Part shown: one piece after another, positions 1-7,305 of the stretch | How the letters are laid out: the number at the start of each line of letters is the position of its first letter | How positions within the stretch are numbered: position 1 is the first letter of the stretch | DNA from: an uncultured Roseibium sp. | Lineage (GTDB): Bacteria; Pseudomonadota; Alphaproteobacteria; Rhizobiales; Stappiaceae | DNA length: 64,000 bases | Direction: 5' to 3' | Assembly: GCF_963675985.1 (NCBI RefSeq) | Contig: NZ_OY780958.1 | Location: 1,178,001 to 1,242,000 of the forward strand | The notes under the pieces: model-generated | Databases searched by the model: none | What the model saw: only the letters and a program-made list of their open reading frames with translations | What the model was told of the DNA's origin: nothing | Made by a program: the position numbers and the translations under genes

Positions 1-152
1 ATGTGGACGTCATGGAGGCCATCCGCAGCCGTGACTCACAAAAGGCCGTCGCGCTGATGCGCAAGCATCTGTCCCGGATCCTGGAACAACTTCCAAGGAT
101 CCGGAGCGAGCATTCCCAGTTCTTTGCCGGAGATCCGGACGTTGACGCGTAA
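1..152 (+). CDS. C-terminal end of a probable FCD-domain GntR-family regulator (partial)
   Basis: An open frame enters from the left edge and stops at TAA 150-152. The visible tail is about 50 residues (VDVMEAIRSRDSQKAVALMR, then KHLSRILEQ). The pattern of an acidic or aliphatic helix followed by 'A..LMRKHL' is typical of the last helix of the FCD effector domain of FadR-subfamily GntR regulators. Its stop codon overlaps the start of the sugar-kinase gene, so the two are probably cotranscribed. FCD regulators next to KDG kinases commonly control hexuronate or ketodeoxygluconate catabolism; that role is inferred from context. The DNA-binding domain lies outside the window. Confidence 0.55.
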   Translation, partial: VDVMEAIRSRDSQKAVALMRKHLSRILEQLPRIRSEHSQFFAGDPDVDA

Positions 153-1050
153 TTTTCTCGCCATCGGCGAATGCATGGTCGAAATGGCGCCCACCGGCGA
201 GGAGACCTACCGGCTGGGCTTCGCCGGCGACACCCTGAACACCGCCTGGTACGTGCGCCGGATCCTGCCCGAAGGGTGGGGCGTTTCCTACCTGACTGGG
301 GTGGGACGGGATTCCGTCTCGGAGGAGATGCTGGCCTTCTTCGAAAACGCCGGCATTCGAACGGACTTCGTCCAGCGGGACGAAGAGCGGACGGTCGGGC
401 TCTATATCATCCAGCTGAATGACGGCGAGCGCAGCTTTTCCTACTGGCGCTCCGACTCGGCTGCCCGGCAGCTTGCCCGCGATCGCGCAAGGTTGGATGC
501 GGCGCTGGTAGCCGCGGATGTGATCTATTTTTCCGGCATCACGCTGGCGATCCTGCCCAAGGAACAGCGTGGCGGTTTTCTGGAGGCCGTTAAAACGGCC
601 CGGACGAGGGGGGCGGCTGTCGCCTTCGATCCGAACCTGCGTCCCAGGCTATGGGAGACAGTTGAGGCCATGTGCGCCACGGTCATGGCGGCCGCTGCCG
701 TCAGTGACATTGTCCTGCCGTCTTTCGAGGACGAGGCAACGTATTTCGGTGACGCAGGACCGGTCGATACTGCTAACCGCTATACGGAGGCAGGTGCATC
801 GCTCGTGATTGTGAAGAACGGGCCGGGCGAAGTCCTGTGGCAGGCAGACGAAGGGCCCCGGACCTTCCAGGTGCCGCCGGTGACCGAGGTCGTCGACACT
901 ACGGCAGCTGGCGACAGTTTCAACGCCGCTTTCCTCGCAAGTCATCTTCAGGGCGCCGACCTGGAAACATCGGTCGCCGCCGGTGCCCGGCTTGCCGCCC
1001 AGGTCATCGGCCGGCGCGGCGCTCTGGTGGATTTATCGCAGGCGGTTTAA
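142..1050 (+). CDS. kdgK: PfkB-family sugar kinase, probable 2-keto-3-deoxygluconate kinase
   Basis: This is a ribokinase/PfkB-family kinase of about 302 residues, predicted to phosphorylate 2-keto-3-deoxygluconate on O6 with ATP in the cytoplasm. The N-terminal FLAIGECMVEMAP stretch and the C-terminal signature DTTAAGDSFNAAFLA (catalytic Asp and anion-hole GAGD-like loop) match KDG kinases well. TTG at 142 is preferred because it gives MTRNFLAIGE, sits about 10 bases after GGAG, and overlaps the upstream stop. An upstream TTG at 124 is also open. Overlap with the FCD regulator suggests one transcript for uronate or KDG use. The exact sugar could differ, since PfkB members are hard to separate by sequence alone. 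Confidence 0.8.
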   Translation: MTRNFLAIGECMVEMAPTGEETYRLGFAGDTLNTAWYVRRILPEGWGVSYLTGVGRDSVSEEMLAFFENAGIRTDFVQRDEERTVGLYIIQLNDGERSFSYWRSDSAARQLARDRARLDAALVAADVIYFSGITLAILPKEQRGGFLEAVKTARTRGAAVAFDPNLRPRLWETVEAMCATVMAAAAVSDIVLPSFEDEATYFGDAGPVDTANRYTEAGASLVIVKNGPGEVLWQADEGPRTFQVPPVTEVVDTTAAGDSFNAAFLASHLQGADLETSVAAGARLAAQVIGRRGALVDLSQAV

Positions 1051-1439
1051 GGGGTTACAGGAAAGTCTTGGATTTTTGATTCCGAAGGGATTTGTCTTGG
1101 TCGGGAAAGGAAATGGGCGTGCCGCCAACCCGGTTGCCATCCCGGCCGAAGCGCCCGCGGAGAGCCGGAAGCCGGTCGTCCTGACCCTAGAAGCCTGTTG
1201 TTCATGCGGGGCTGACACGGGCGACTGGACCCTCGGTCGCGATGTGTTTGCCGGGGAGGACAACTGAGGGTGGGGTGGGGCGCTGCCTTGCTCCTGCTGC
1301 CAATGCCTTTCATTCTGCCGGACAGAGGTAATGACGCCGATTAGGAGGTGAGGGTCTGCTCCTTGCCCTTGCAACCGGCGCTGCAAAAGGGTCTTTTGAG
1401 GCCTTTCCGTTTTCCCGCTCCAGGAGACGTTGCAACTTG
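1051..1439. other. Intergenic region between kdgK and paaX
   Basis: About 390 bases without a convincing gene. Short frames on both strands show no recognisable protein. The paaX Shine-Dalgarno sequence (AGGAGA, about 1422-1427) is at the right end. No clear terminator with a T-run was found after kdgK. The region presumably holds the paaX promoter, but I cannot point to convincing -35/-10 boxes. Confidence 0.4.
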
Positions 1440-2345
1440 ATGAATAAGGAACGGGCCGCCGCGGACTCTGTGCCGGCGGTCTTGAAGCAGCTCTGGTCCG
1501 AGCCGCCGCGGGCGGCCGCATTCATCGTCACCATCTACGGCGATATCGTCGAACCGCGTGGTGGCGTGCTTTGGATGGGTAACCTGATCGAGGTCTGCGG
1601 GACGATCGGAATCAGCGAAAGCCTGGTTCGCACGGCCGTTTCCCGCCTGGTCTCGGCGGGCCAGCTTTCCGGCGAACGCGATGGGCGGCGCAGCTTCTAC
1701 CGGCTGACGGACCGGGCGCGGGTGGAATTCCTGCAGGCTGCGAAAATTCTTTTTGATCCGGACCCGGCGCCGGAAGGTTTTCTCATTACACCACGTCCGC
1801 CGGCGGACCAGGAAGCCGGCTTCCTGCGTCAGGGATTCGCCGTCGCCGGTGCCTTTCTGATCGGACCCGACCGGTCTCGGAGCCCGGAAGGACCTGTAAA
1901 TTCGGGGCTGCCCGGGCCGGTTTTCCGGGCAGAGACCATCGCCGGAGGGGAGGAGCTTCCGGCTTTTGCATCCCGGTACTGGGATCTCGATACGCTGGCC
2001 GATGCCTATGGCGTCTTCCTGGAGCGTTACGGCCGGCTTTCGGACTATCTCGCTTCCGGTGAGCCGCTTCACGGCGCCGATGCGATGACTGCCCGGCTGA
2101 TGCTCGTCCACGACTATCGTTTCGTGCTCCTTCGCGATCCAAGACTGCCGGAGCAGGCCTTGCCGAAGAATTGGCCCGGATATGAAGCGCGGACCCGGTT
2201 CGCCAAACTGTACCGGCGGCTGGCACCAGAAACCGACCGTTATACGGGCATGCATCTCCAGAGCGTTTCCGGTATACTGTCGGCCAGTACCGAGGCGACC
2301 GAAAAGCGGTTGCGGACGATCGCCGGACATACCAACGAATCCTGA
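1440..2345 (+). CDS. paaX: PaaX-family transcriptional repressor of phenylacetate catabolism
   Basis: A 301-residue PaaX homologue, normally a phenylacetyl-CoA-responsive repressor. Residues about 25-95 carry the winged-helix region (AFIVTIYGDIVEPRGGVLW, then SESLVRTAVSRLV and GRRSFYRLT), the most conserved part of the family. The C-terminal half has the PaaX effector/dimerisation region, with a short variable stretch near residue 140. ATG 1440 is chosen over an in-frame TTG at 1437 because CAGGAGAC lies 12 bases upstream. It is immediately followed by the paa structural operon in the same direction, separated by about 190 bases that contain operator-like palindromes. A second regulator, a TetR protein, ends the opposite paa operon, so control is probably dual. 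Confidence 0.88.
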   Translation: MNKERAAADSVPAVLKQLWSEPPRAAAFIVTIYGDIVEPRGGVLWMGNLIEVCGTIGISESLVRTAVSRLVSAGQLSGERDGRRSFYRLTDRARVEFLQAAKILFDPDPAPEGFLITPRPPADQEAGFLRQGFAVAGAFLIGPDRSRSPEGPVNSGLPGPVFRAETIAGGEELPAFASRYWDLDTLADAYGVFLERYGRLSDYLASGEPLHGADAMTARLMLVHDYRFVLLRDPRLPEQALPKNWPGYEARTRFAKLYRRLAPETDRYTGMHLQSVSGILSASTEATEKRLRTIAGHTNES

Positions 2346-2452
2346 ATTGTTTTCAAGAGGTTGCCACCGCTTTCGAACGTTTTGGACTGAAAGCATCACA
2401 GATTTGAAGAGAAAACTCTTTTTATGTGATGTTTTGTGCGTTATATATTCAT

Positions 2453-2464
2453 GACCGATCGGTC
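2453..2464. promoter_or_regulatory. Probable PaaR (TetR) operator, site 1 upstream of paaA
   Basis: GACCGATCGGTC is a perfect 12-bp palindrome 75 bases before paaA. The same GACC-N4-GGTC architecture occurs upstream of the divergent paa operon at 14351 (GACCGGCCGGTC). PaaR-type TetR regulators are known to bind GACCGNNCGGTC-like palindromes before paa genes, and such a TetR gene is in this locus at 11073-11672. Binding itself is inferred. Confidence 0.7.
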
Positions 2465-2493
2465 GACGAATGGGCTTTTCGCTTTGAAAAGCC

Positions 2494-2508
2494 GACCTTC
2501 GATCGGTC
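2494..2508. promoter_or_regulatory. Probable second, degenerate PaaR operator upstream of paaA
   Basis: The stretch GACCTTCGATCGGTC keeps the right half-site CGATCGGTC perfectly and has a degenerate left half. It lies 41 bases downstream of the perfect palindrome and 30 bases before paaA, between it and the GGAGGAGGAG ribosome site. Spacing close to four helical turns would allow two dimers on one DNA face; cooperativity is inference. Confidence 0.5.
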
Positions 2509-2538
2509 AGGGATGCGAATTGAGGAGGAGGAGGGCGC

Positions 2539-3543
2539 ATGTACGCGCAAATGGTCAAGACCGCTTCGGACGGCGTCAAATCCCGTGAGGACATGGGCCC
2601 CGAAGAAGCCGCCTTTCAGGAAAAGATAGACGCGGATATCAAGATCGAGCCGCGCGACTGGATGCCTGAGGACTACCGCCGCACGCTGATCCGTCAGATC
2701 GGACAGCACGCCCATTCCGAAGTTGTCGGCCAGCTCCCGGAAGGCAACTGGATCACCCGCGCACCGACGCTGGAGCGCAAGATGATCCTGCTGGCCAAGG
2801 TGCAGGACGAGGCCGGCCACGGGCTCTATCTCTATTCCGCTGCCGAGACGCTCGGCGTGAGCCGCGACGAACTGGTCGAGATGCTCCACGCCGGCAAGAT
2901 GAAATATTCCTCGATCTTCAACTACCCGACGCTGAACTGGGCCGATATCGGCGCGGTCGGCTGGCTGGTCGATGGCGCCGCGATCATCAACCAGGTCGCT
3001 CTGCAGCGCACCTCCTACGGCCCCTACAGCCGCGCCATGATCCGTATCTGCAAGGAAGAAAGCTTCCATGCGCGCCAGGGCTACAGCGCGATCATGAAGA
3101 TGGCCTTCGGCACGCCGGAGCAGAAGCGCATGGCCCAGCACGCGGTCAACCGCCTGTGGTTCCCGGCACTGATGATGTTCGGCCCGTCCGACAAGGATTC
3201 GGTTCACTCCGAACAGTCCATGGCGTGGAAGATCAAGATCAAGACCAATGACGAGTTGCGCCAGCAGTTCGTGGACCAGACCGTGCCGCAGATCCTTTAT
3301 CTCGGCCTGGAACTGCCGGACCCGAACATCAAGTGGAACGAGGAAACCGGCCACTACGATTTCAGCGATCCTGACTGGAGCGAGTTCTTCAACGTCCTCA
3401 AGGGCAATGGTCCGTGCAACACGGACCGCATGAAGGACCGCGTCGGCGCCTGGGAAGACGGCGAATGGGTTCGCGACGGCCTGATGGCGCATGCCCGCAA
3501 GAAGCAGGCCCGCAAGGAAGCGGCCAAAGTCGCTGCAGAATAA
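2539..3543 (+). CDS. paaA: 1,2-phenylacetyl-CoA epoxidase, catalytic subunit PaaA
   Basis: A 334-residue ferritin-like di-iron oxygenase subunit. PaaA carries the active site of the PaaABCE epoxidase, which inserts O2-derived oxygen into phenylacetyl-CoA to give the 1,2-epoxide. Both di-iron ExxH motifs are visible: QDEAGHGLY (about residues 89-97) and CKEESFHARQGY (about 170-181). The C-terminal part (MKDRVGAWEDGEWVRDGLMA) is typical of the family. The ATG follows a strong GGAGGAGGAG site. It heads the operon paaABCD-E-(PaaA-like)-Z and is preceded by two probable PaaR operators. Length and motifs give no sign of damage. Confidence 0.97.
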   Translation: MYAQMVKTASDGVKSREDMGPEEAAFQEKIDADIKIEPRDWMPEDYRRTLIRQIGQHAHSEVVGQLPEGNWITRAPTLERKMILLAKVQDEAGHGLYLYSAAETLGVSRDELVEMLHAGKMKYSSIFNYPTLNWADIGAVGWLVDGAAIINQVALQRTSYGPYSRAMIRICKEESFHARQGYSAIMKMAFGTPEQKRMAQHAVNRLWFPALMMFGPSDKDSVHSEQSMAWKIKIKTNDELRQQFVDQTVPQILYLGLELPDPNIKWNEETGHYDFSDPDWSEFFNVLKGNGPCNTDRMKDRVGAWEDGEWVRDGLMAHARKKQARKEAAKVAAE

Positions 3544-3560
3544 GCCTGGAGGAGGCACCA

Positions 3561-3866
3561 ATGAGCAACGAGAAAACACAGAGCCGCTCCGAATGGCCCC
3601 TGTGGGAAGTCTTCATTCGCGGTCAGCACGGTATGAGCCACCGTCACGTGGGCTCCCTGCATGCGCCGGATGCGGAAATGGCAATCAAGAACGCCCGCGA
3701 CGTCTATACCCGCCGCAATGAGGGCGTGTCGATCTGGGTGGTGGAAGCCAAGCATATCGCGGCCACCGCGCCCGGCGAGAAGGGCCCGTTCTTCGAGCCG
3801 TCGGAAAGCAAGGTCTACCGTCACCCGACCTTCTTCGACATTCCCGATGAAGTGGGGCACATGTGA
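3561..3866 (+). CDS. paaB: 1,2-phenylacetyl-CoA epoxidase subunit PaaB
   Basis: A 101-residue PaaB protein, the small bridging subunit that links PaaAC heterodimers in the epoxidase. The family core WPLWEVFIRGQHGMSHRHVG and the segment SLHAPDAEMAIKNARDVYTRR are present near the N terminus, followed by SIWVVEAKHI. The ATG at 3561 has GGAGGAGG 8 bases upstream; longer in-frame extensions read back into paaA and are rejected. The stop overlaps the paaC start (TGATG), so translation of the two subunits is probably coupled. Confidence 0.96.
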   Translation: MSNEKTQSRSEWPLWEVFIRGQHGMSHRHVGSLHAPDAEMAIKNARDVYTRRNEGVSIWVVEAKHIAATAPGEKGPFFEPSESKVYRHPTFFDIPDEVGHM

Positions 3867-4633
3867 TGGCTGATGTCGACAACAAGGCTCTCTTCGAATT
3901 CCTGGTGCGGATGGGCGACAACACGCTGATCCTTGGGCACCGGGTCTCCGAATGGTGCGGTCATTCGCCGATCCTGGAAGAGGACATCGCACTCGCCAAC
4001 ACCGCGCTCGATCTGCTCGGTCAGACCAAGATGTGGCTGGACTATGCCGGCAAGGTGCAGGGCGAGGGCAAGTCGGAGGACGACCTGGCCTTCCTGCGCG
4101 ATGGCTGGGACCTGCGCAATGTGCTTCTCGTCGAATTGCCGAACGGCGATTTCGGCCAGACGCTGATGCGCCAGTTCCTGTTTGACGCCTGGCATTCGAT
4201 CATTCTTGGCCATCTTCTTAAGTCGAGCGACGACGACGTTCGCGCGATTGCTCAGAAGGCGTCCAAGGAAGTGGCCTATCATCTGGAACGCTCCGCCGAC
4301 ACGGTGGTGGGTCTGGGTGACGGCACGCCGGAAAGCCACAAGCGCATGCAGGCGGCTCTCGACTATCTGTGGCCCTATGTGGGCGAGATGTTCGAAACCG
4401 ACGACATCGACCGGGCCATGGCAGCAGTCGGTATCGCTCCGGAACCGTCGGGCCTCAGGGCCGATTACGATGCGCTGGTGGGCCGTGTGCTCGCCGATGC
4501 GACGCTGACCATTCCGGAGGGCAAGTTTGCTCACAAGGGTGGCCGGAACGGCTACATGCACACCGAGCATCTGGGCCATCTGCTGTGTGAAATGCAGTGG
4601 TTGCAGCGCGCCTATCCGGGCTGCGAGTGGTAA
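3866..4633 (+). CDS. paaC: 1,2-phenylacetyl-CoA epoxidase structural subunit PaaC
   Basis: A 255-residue ferritin-fold subunit that pairs with PaaA; PaaC has a structural rather than catalytic role in characterised epoxidases. Conserved blocks are LGHRVSEWCGHSPILEEDIA near residue 20, LDLLGQTKMWLDYA, FDAWHSIILGHLLK and the helix KEVAYHLERSADTVVGLGDG. The C terminus has the usual HTEHLGHLLCEMQWLQRAYP. ATG 3866 shares one base with the paaB stop; a GTG three bases earlier is possible but less likely. A short 30-base gap separates it from paaD. Confidence 0.96.
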   Translation: MADVDNKALFEFLVRMGDNTLILGHRVSEWCGHSPILEEDIALANTALDLLGQTKMWLDYAGKVQGEGKSEDDLAFLRDGWDLRNVLLVELPNGDFGQTLMRQFLFDAWHSIILGHLLKSSDDDVRAIAQKASKEVAYHLERSADTVVGLGDGTPESHKRMQAALDYLWPYVGEMFETDDIDRAMAAVGIAPEPSGLRADYDALVGRVLADATLTIPEGKFAHKGGRNGYMHTEHLGHLLCEMQWLQRAYPGCEW

Positions 4634-4663
4634 GTCTCTGAAAGGTCAGAAAAGGCCAGATCA

Positions 4664-5125
4664 ATGGCACATCCTTCGACCGAACAGGTCTGGGAATGGC
4701 TGGAGGCTGTTCCCGACCCCGAGATTCCCGTCCTGACGCTGGCGGATCTCGGCATCATCCGAAACGTGGACTGGGACGGCGACACCTGTGTGGTGACCGT
4801 GACCCCGACCTATTCCGGCTGCCCGGCGACCAGCATCATCAATCTCGATATCGAGACCGCCCTGCGGGACAAAGGACTGACGGATATCAAGCTGCGCAAT
4901 CAGCTCGATCCGGCCTGGACCACCGACTGGATGTCCCAAAAGGGGCGGGAAAAGCTGGAGAAATATGGCATCGCACCGCCCCAGCCGGCGGGCGGTCCCG
5001 AGCGCTGCCCTCATTGCGGCAGCCCCAATGTCGAAAAACTGAGCCAGTTCGGTTCCACCCCGTGCAAGGCGCAATGGCGCTGCACGGACTGCCTGGAACC
5101 ATTCGAATATTTCAAGTGCATCTAG
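4664..5125 (+). CDS. paaD: PaaD, phenylacetyl-CoA epoxidase maturation protein (MIP18/DUF59 family)
   Basis: A 153-residue protein. The N-terminal domain is MIP18/DUF59 type (PDPEIPVLTLADLGIIRNV, then PTYSGCPAT with the conserved Cys), as in Fe-S assembly factors. The C-terminal tail has a Cys4 metal site, CPHCGS at about residue 111 and CTDC about 25 residues later. PaaD is thought to help mature the iron or Fe-S centre of the epoxidase system. The reading frame ends at TAG 5123-5125, whose last base is also the first base of the 32-bp inverted repeat of the following MITE-like element. The ending EYFKCI looks normal for the family, so the insertion seems not to have truncated it. Confidence 0.94.
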   Translation: MAHPSTEQVWEWLEAVPDPEIPVLTLADLGIIRNVDWDGDTCVVTVTPTYSGCPATSIINLDIETALRDKGLTDIKLRNQLDPAWTTDWMSQKGREKLEKYGIAPPQPAGGPERCPHCGSPNVEKLSQFGSTPCKAQWRCTDCLEPFEYFKCI

Positions 5126-5390
5126 GTCCTGTTAGCACTTATGGATAGGGGTTTGATTTTGCATAAATCGTTCAATGACAAGGGATTTTCCGCTGCGCAG
5201 GGTGGTCCCCTTTGCGAGGAAAAAGCCGTAGGCAGTGGACGATTTATGCAAAACCCTTCGGGCAGGCCATATTCGGGTCCCTTTTGCAGAAAATCCGGCT
5301 TGAAGGCGCTGGCCTACGGCACCGGATTTTTCACAAAAGTCCCTCCGAATATGGCCAGTCAAACCCCTATCCATAAGTACTAACAGGACC
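5125..5390. mobile_element. 266-bp MITE-like element with 32-bp terminal inverted repeats
   Basis: The ends 5125-5156 and 5359-5390 are inverted copies of each other with a single mismatch; each begins GGTCCTGTTAG and ends GGGGTTTGA. The interior is itself folded: AGGCCATATTCGG near 5264 pairs with CCGAATATGGCC near 5346, and AAAAGCCGTAGG near 5220 pairs with CCTACGGC near 5313. It encodes no recognisable protein; short frames on both strands only translate the repeats. No clean target-site duplication is visible (left flank TCTA, right flank CAACC). The length, symmetry and lack of coding capacity suit a non-autonomous, transposase-dependent element. It fills almost the whole paaD-paaE gap inside the operon. 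Confidence 0.8.
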
Positions 5391-5423
5391 CAACCAGCCA
5401 AGACTGGTTAAAGGGAGGAACCC

Positions 5424-6500
5424 ATGGCGCGCTTTCACGATCTTGAAGTTGTCGATGTCCGCAAGACCATTCGCGATGCGGTGGTCGTCACGCTGCAGCC
5501 GGTCAACGGAGCGGCAGCGGAATTCGACTTCACGCAAGGCCAGTATCTGACCTTTCGCCGAGATTTCGACGGCGAGGAGTTGCGCCGGTCCTACTCGATC
5601 TGCTCCGGCAAGGACGAAGGTGTCCTCCAGGTTGGAATCAAGCGGGTGGACGGCGGCGCCTTTTCCACCTGGGCGAACGAAGACCTCAAGATCGGCGACA
5701 CGATCCAGGCCATGCCGCCCATGGGCGCGTTCCACACCGAGATCGAACCGTCTGCCGCGAAGCATTATCTGGGCTTCGCCGGCGGGTCGGGCATAACGCC
5801 GGTGCTGTCGATCCTGAAAACCACCTTGGTGCGCGAGCCGAAGTCGGTGTTCACGCTGGTCTATGCCAACAAGGCGGTGAACACGATCATGTTCCGCGAG
5901 GAGCTGGAAGACCTCAAGAACATGTATCTCGGCCGCTTCAACGTCATCCACGTACTGGAGGCGGATGCGCAGGATATTGACCTCTTCACAGGCCTCGTCA
6001 CGGAAGAAAAATGCGCCGAGCTGTTCAAGACCGGCTGGGTCGATATCGAGAGCGTCGACACTGCGTTCATTTGTGGCCCGGAACCGATGATGCTCGGCAT
6101 CGCCTCGGCCCTGCGCAAGGCAGGGCTCGACGACAGCCGGATCAAGTTCGAACTGTTCGCCTCCGCCCAGCCCGGCCGGGCGAAGCGCAAGGTCGTTTCC
6201 AGGGAGGGCGCCAACGCGGATCACGAGACCACCACAGCGATCACCCTGGACGGCTCGACCCAGACGATCAGGATGTCCAAGGACACCTCGATCCTGGACG
6301 CGGCGCTGCAGAACGACCTGGACGCGCCCTACGCCTGCAAGGCCGGGGTCTGCTCCACCTGCCGCTGCAAGGTGCTGGAAGGCGAAGTGGAAATGACAGC
6401 CAACCATGCGCTTGAGGACTACGAGGTGGAGAAGGGCTATGTGCTTTCCTGCCAGTCCTATCCGGTGACGGACAAGGTCGTCGTCGACTACGATCAATAA
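5424..6500 (+). CDS. paaE: PaaE, phenylacetyl-CoA epoxidase reductase (FAD / 2Fe-2S)
   Basis: A 358-residue electron-transfer subunit that passes electrons from NADPH through FAD and a 2Fe-2S cluster to PaaA. The FAD-binding motif RRSYSICSG is near residue 55, the nicotinamide-binding GGSGITPVLSIL near 120, and the FICGPEPMM segment near 215. The C-terminal plant-type ferredoxin domain has CKAGVCSTCRC near residue 305 and the fourth cysteine in VLSCQSYP near 350. ATG 5424 follows AAGGGAGGAA. It is separated from paaD by the MITE-like element, so its transcription reads through that structure or starts inside or after it. Confidence 0.95.
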   Translation: MARFHDLEVVDVRKTIRDAVVVTLQPVNGAAAEFDFTQGQYLTFRRDFDGEELRRSYSICSGKDEGVLQVGIKRVDGGAFSTWANEDLKIGDTIQAMPPMGAFHTEIEPSAAKHYLGFAGGSGITPVLSILKTTLVREPKSVFTLVYANKAVNTIMFREELEDLKNMYLGRFNVIHVLEADAQDIDLFTGLVTEEKCAELFKTGWVDIESVDTAFICGPEPMMLGIASALRKAGLDDSRIKFELFASAQPGRAKRKVVSREGANADHETTTAITLDGSTQTIRMSKDTSILDAALQNDLDAPYACKAGVCSTCRCKVLEGEVEMTANHALEDYEVEKGYVLSCQSYPVTDKVVVDYDQ

Positions 6501-6528
6501 CGGCCAAGGGCCAAGGGAGGACACGGCC

Positions 6529-7281
6529 ATGGAAGACATGAGCATCGAGAACTATCTCGAACAGGGCGGGGTTCTGACGAGCCCCTCCAACGCGCCGGCC
6601 CGCTATCGCGGCGAACTGATGCGCCTGATGGCCTCATTCGTCGACAGCGAACTGGCCGGCTCTGCCGGCTTTGCCGACGTGATCAACACCGCACCCGGAA
6701 TCAAACAGCGCATTGCCGCCGCGCGGATCGTTCTGGAAAAGGCCGATCACGCCGAGCGGGTGCTGACCATCATGGGCGAATTCGGCGCCGATATGGGTCG
6801 CTATGCCGTCCACCAGCCCTGGGCCGAGCGGCTCGATAGGGACGCGGACCTGGGCGCTGCCCGCCACGGTGGCGACATGCGCCTTTCGGTGTTCCATTAT
6901 CCGTTCACGGGCTGGACCGACGCGGTGGTGATGAACGTACTGATGGGCCTTGCCACCGGCGTCCAGCTGGAAGAACTCGTCAAGGTCTCCTACGGCCCGC
7001 TTGCCACCGCTTTCCGGGAGATCGCGCCACGGGAAAACCGTCACGCGGAACTGGGTCTGGAGGGTCTGGAACGGATCGCAGACGACCCGAAGGAAAAGGA
7101 AGTCGCCAGGGCGTCGATTGCCTACTGGCGGCCGCGGGTCGCAGTCACGTTTGGCGTCGCCGGGTCTGCCCGGTTCGACACGCTGAAGCGTTTCGGGCTG
7201 CGCCACACGCCGAATGAAGACTTGCTCGCCAGGTGGACGGACAAGGTCGACAACAAACTGTCGGCCTTGGGCCTTGGCTGA
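6529..7281 (+). CDS. Extra PaaA/PaaC-family ferritin-like protein in the paa operon
   Basis: A 250-residue protein related to the phenylacetyl-CoA epoxidase ferritin-like subunits. The helix pattern and the segment HYPFTGWTDAVVMNVLMGLA, followed by KVSYGPLATAFREIAPRENRHAELG, parallel PaaA (FNYPTLNWADIGAVGWLV, then TSYGPYSRAMIRICKEESFH). The second metal motif ExxH is kept (ENRH), but the first ExxH of PaaA (EAGH) aligns with KADH here, so a key carboxylate ligand seems lost. It may be a non-catalytic partner, a regulator of the complex or an enzyme with altered ligands. GGGAGGAC precedes ATG 6529; it lies 28 bases after paaE and 24 bases before paaZ, so it is clearly in the operon. Specific function unknown. 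Confidence 0.75.
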   Translation: MEDMSIENYLEQGGVLTSPSNAPARYRGELMRLMASFVDSELAGSAGFADVINTAPGIKQRIAAARIVLEKADHAERVLTIMGEFGADMGRYAVHQPWAERLDRDADLGAARHGGDMRLSVFHYPFTGWTDAVVMNVLMGLATGVQLEELVKVSYGPLATAFREIAPRENRHAELGLEGLERIADDPKEKEVARASIAYWRPRVAVTFGVAGSARFDTLKRFGLRHTPNEDLLARWTDKVDNKLSALGLG

Positions 7282-7305
7282 GCGGATTAGAACGAGGGGA
7301 ATTTC

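Noticed and set aside
2345..2538. Conventional PaaX operator before paaA
   Set aside because: No clear long PaaX-type inverted repeat was found; the palindromes present fit a TetR regulator better.
5121..5395. Target-site duplication for the paaD-paaE element
   Set aside because: Flanks TCTA and CAACC do not match; only the inverted repeats are supported.
5132..5401. 89-codon minus-strand and 80-codon plus-strand frames in the paaD-paaE gap as possible transposase pieces
   Set aside because: They only translate the inverted repeats and their nested copies; no transposase motif is visible and the element appears non-coding.
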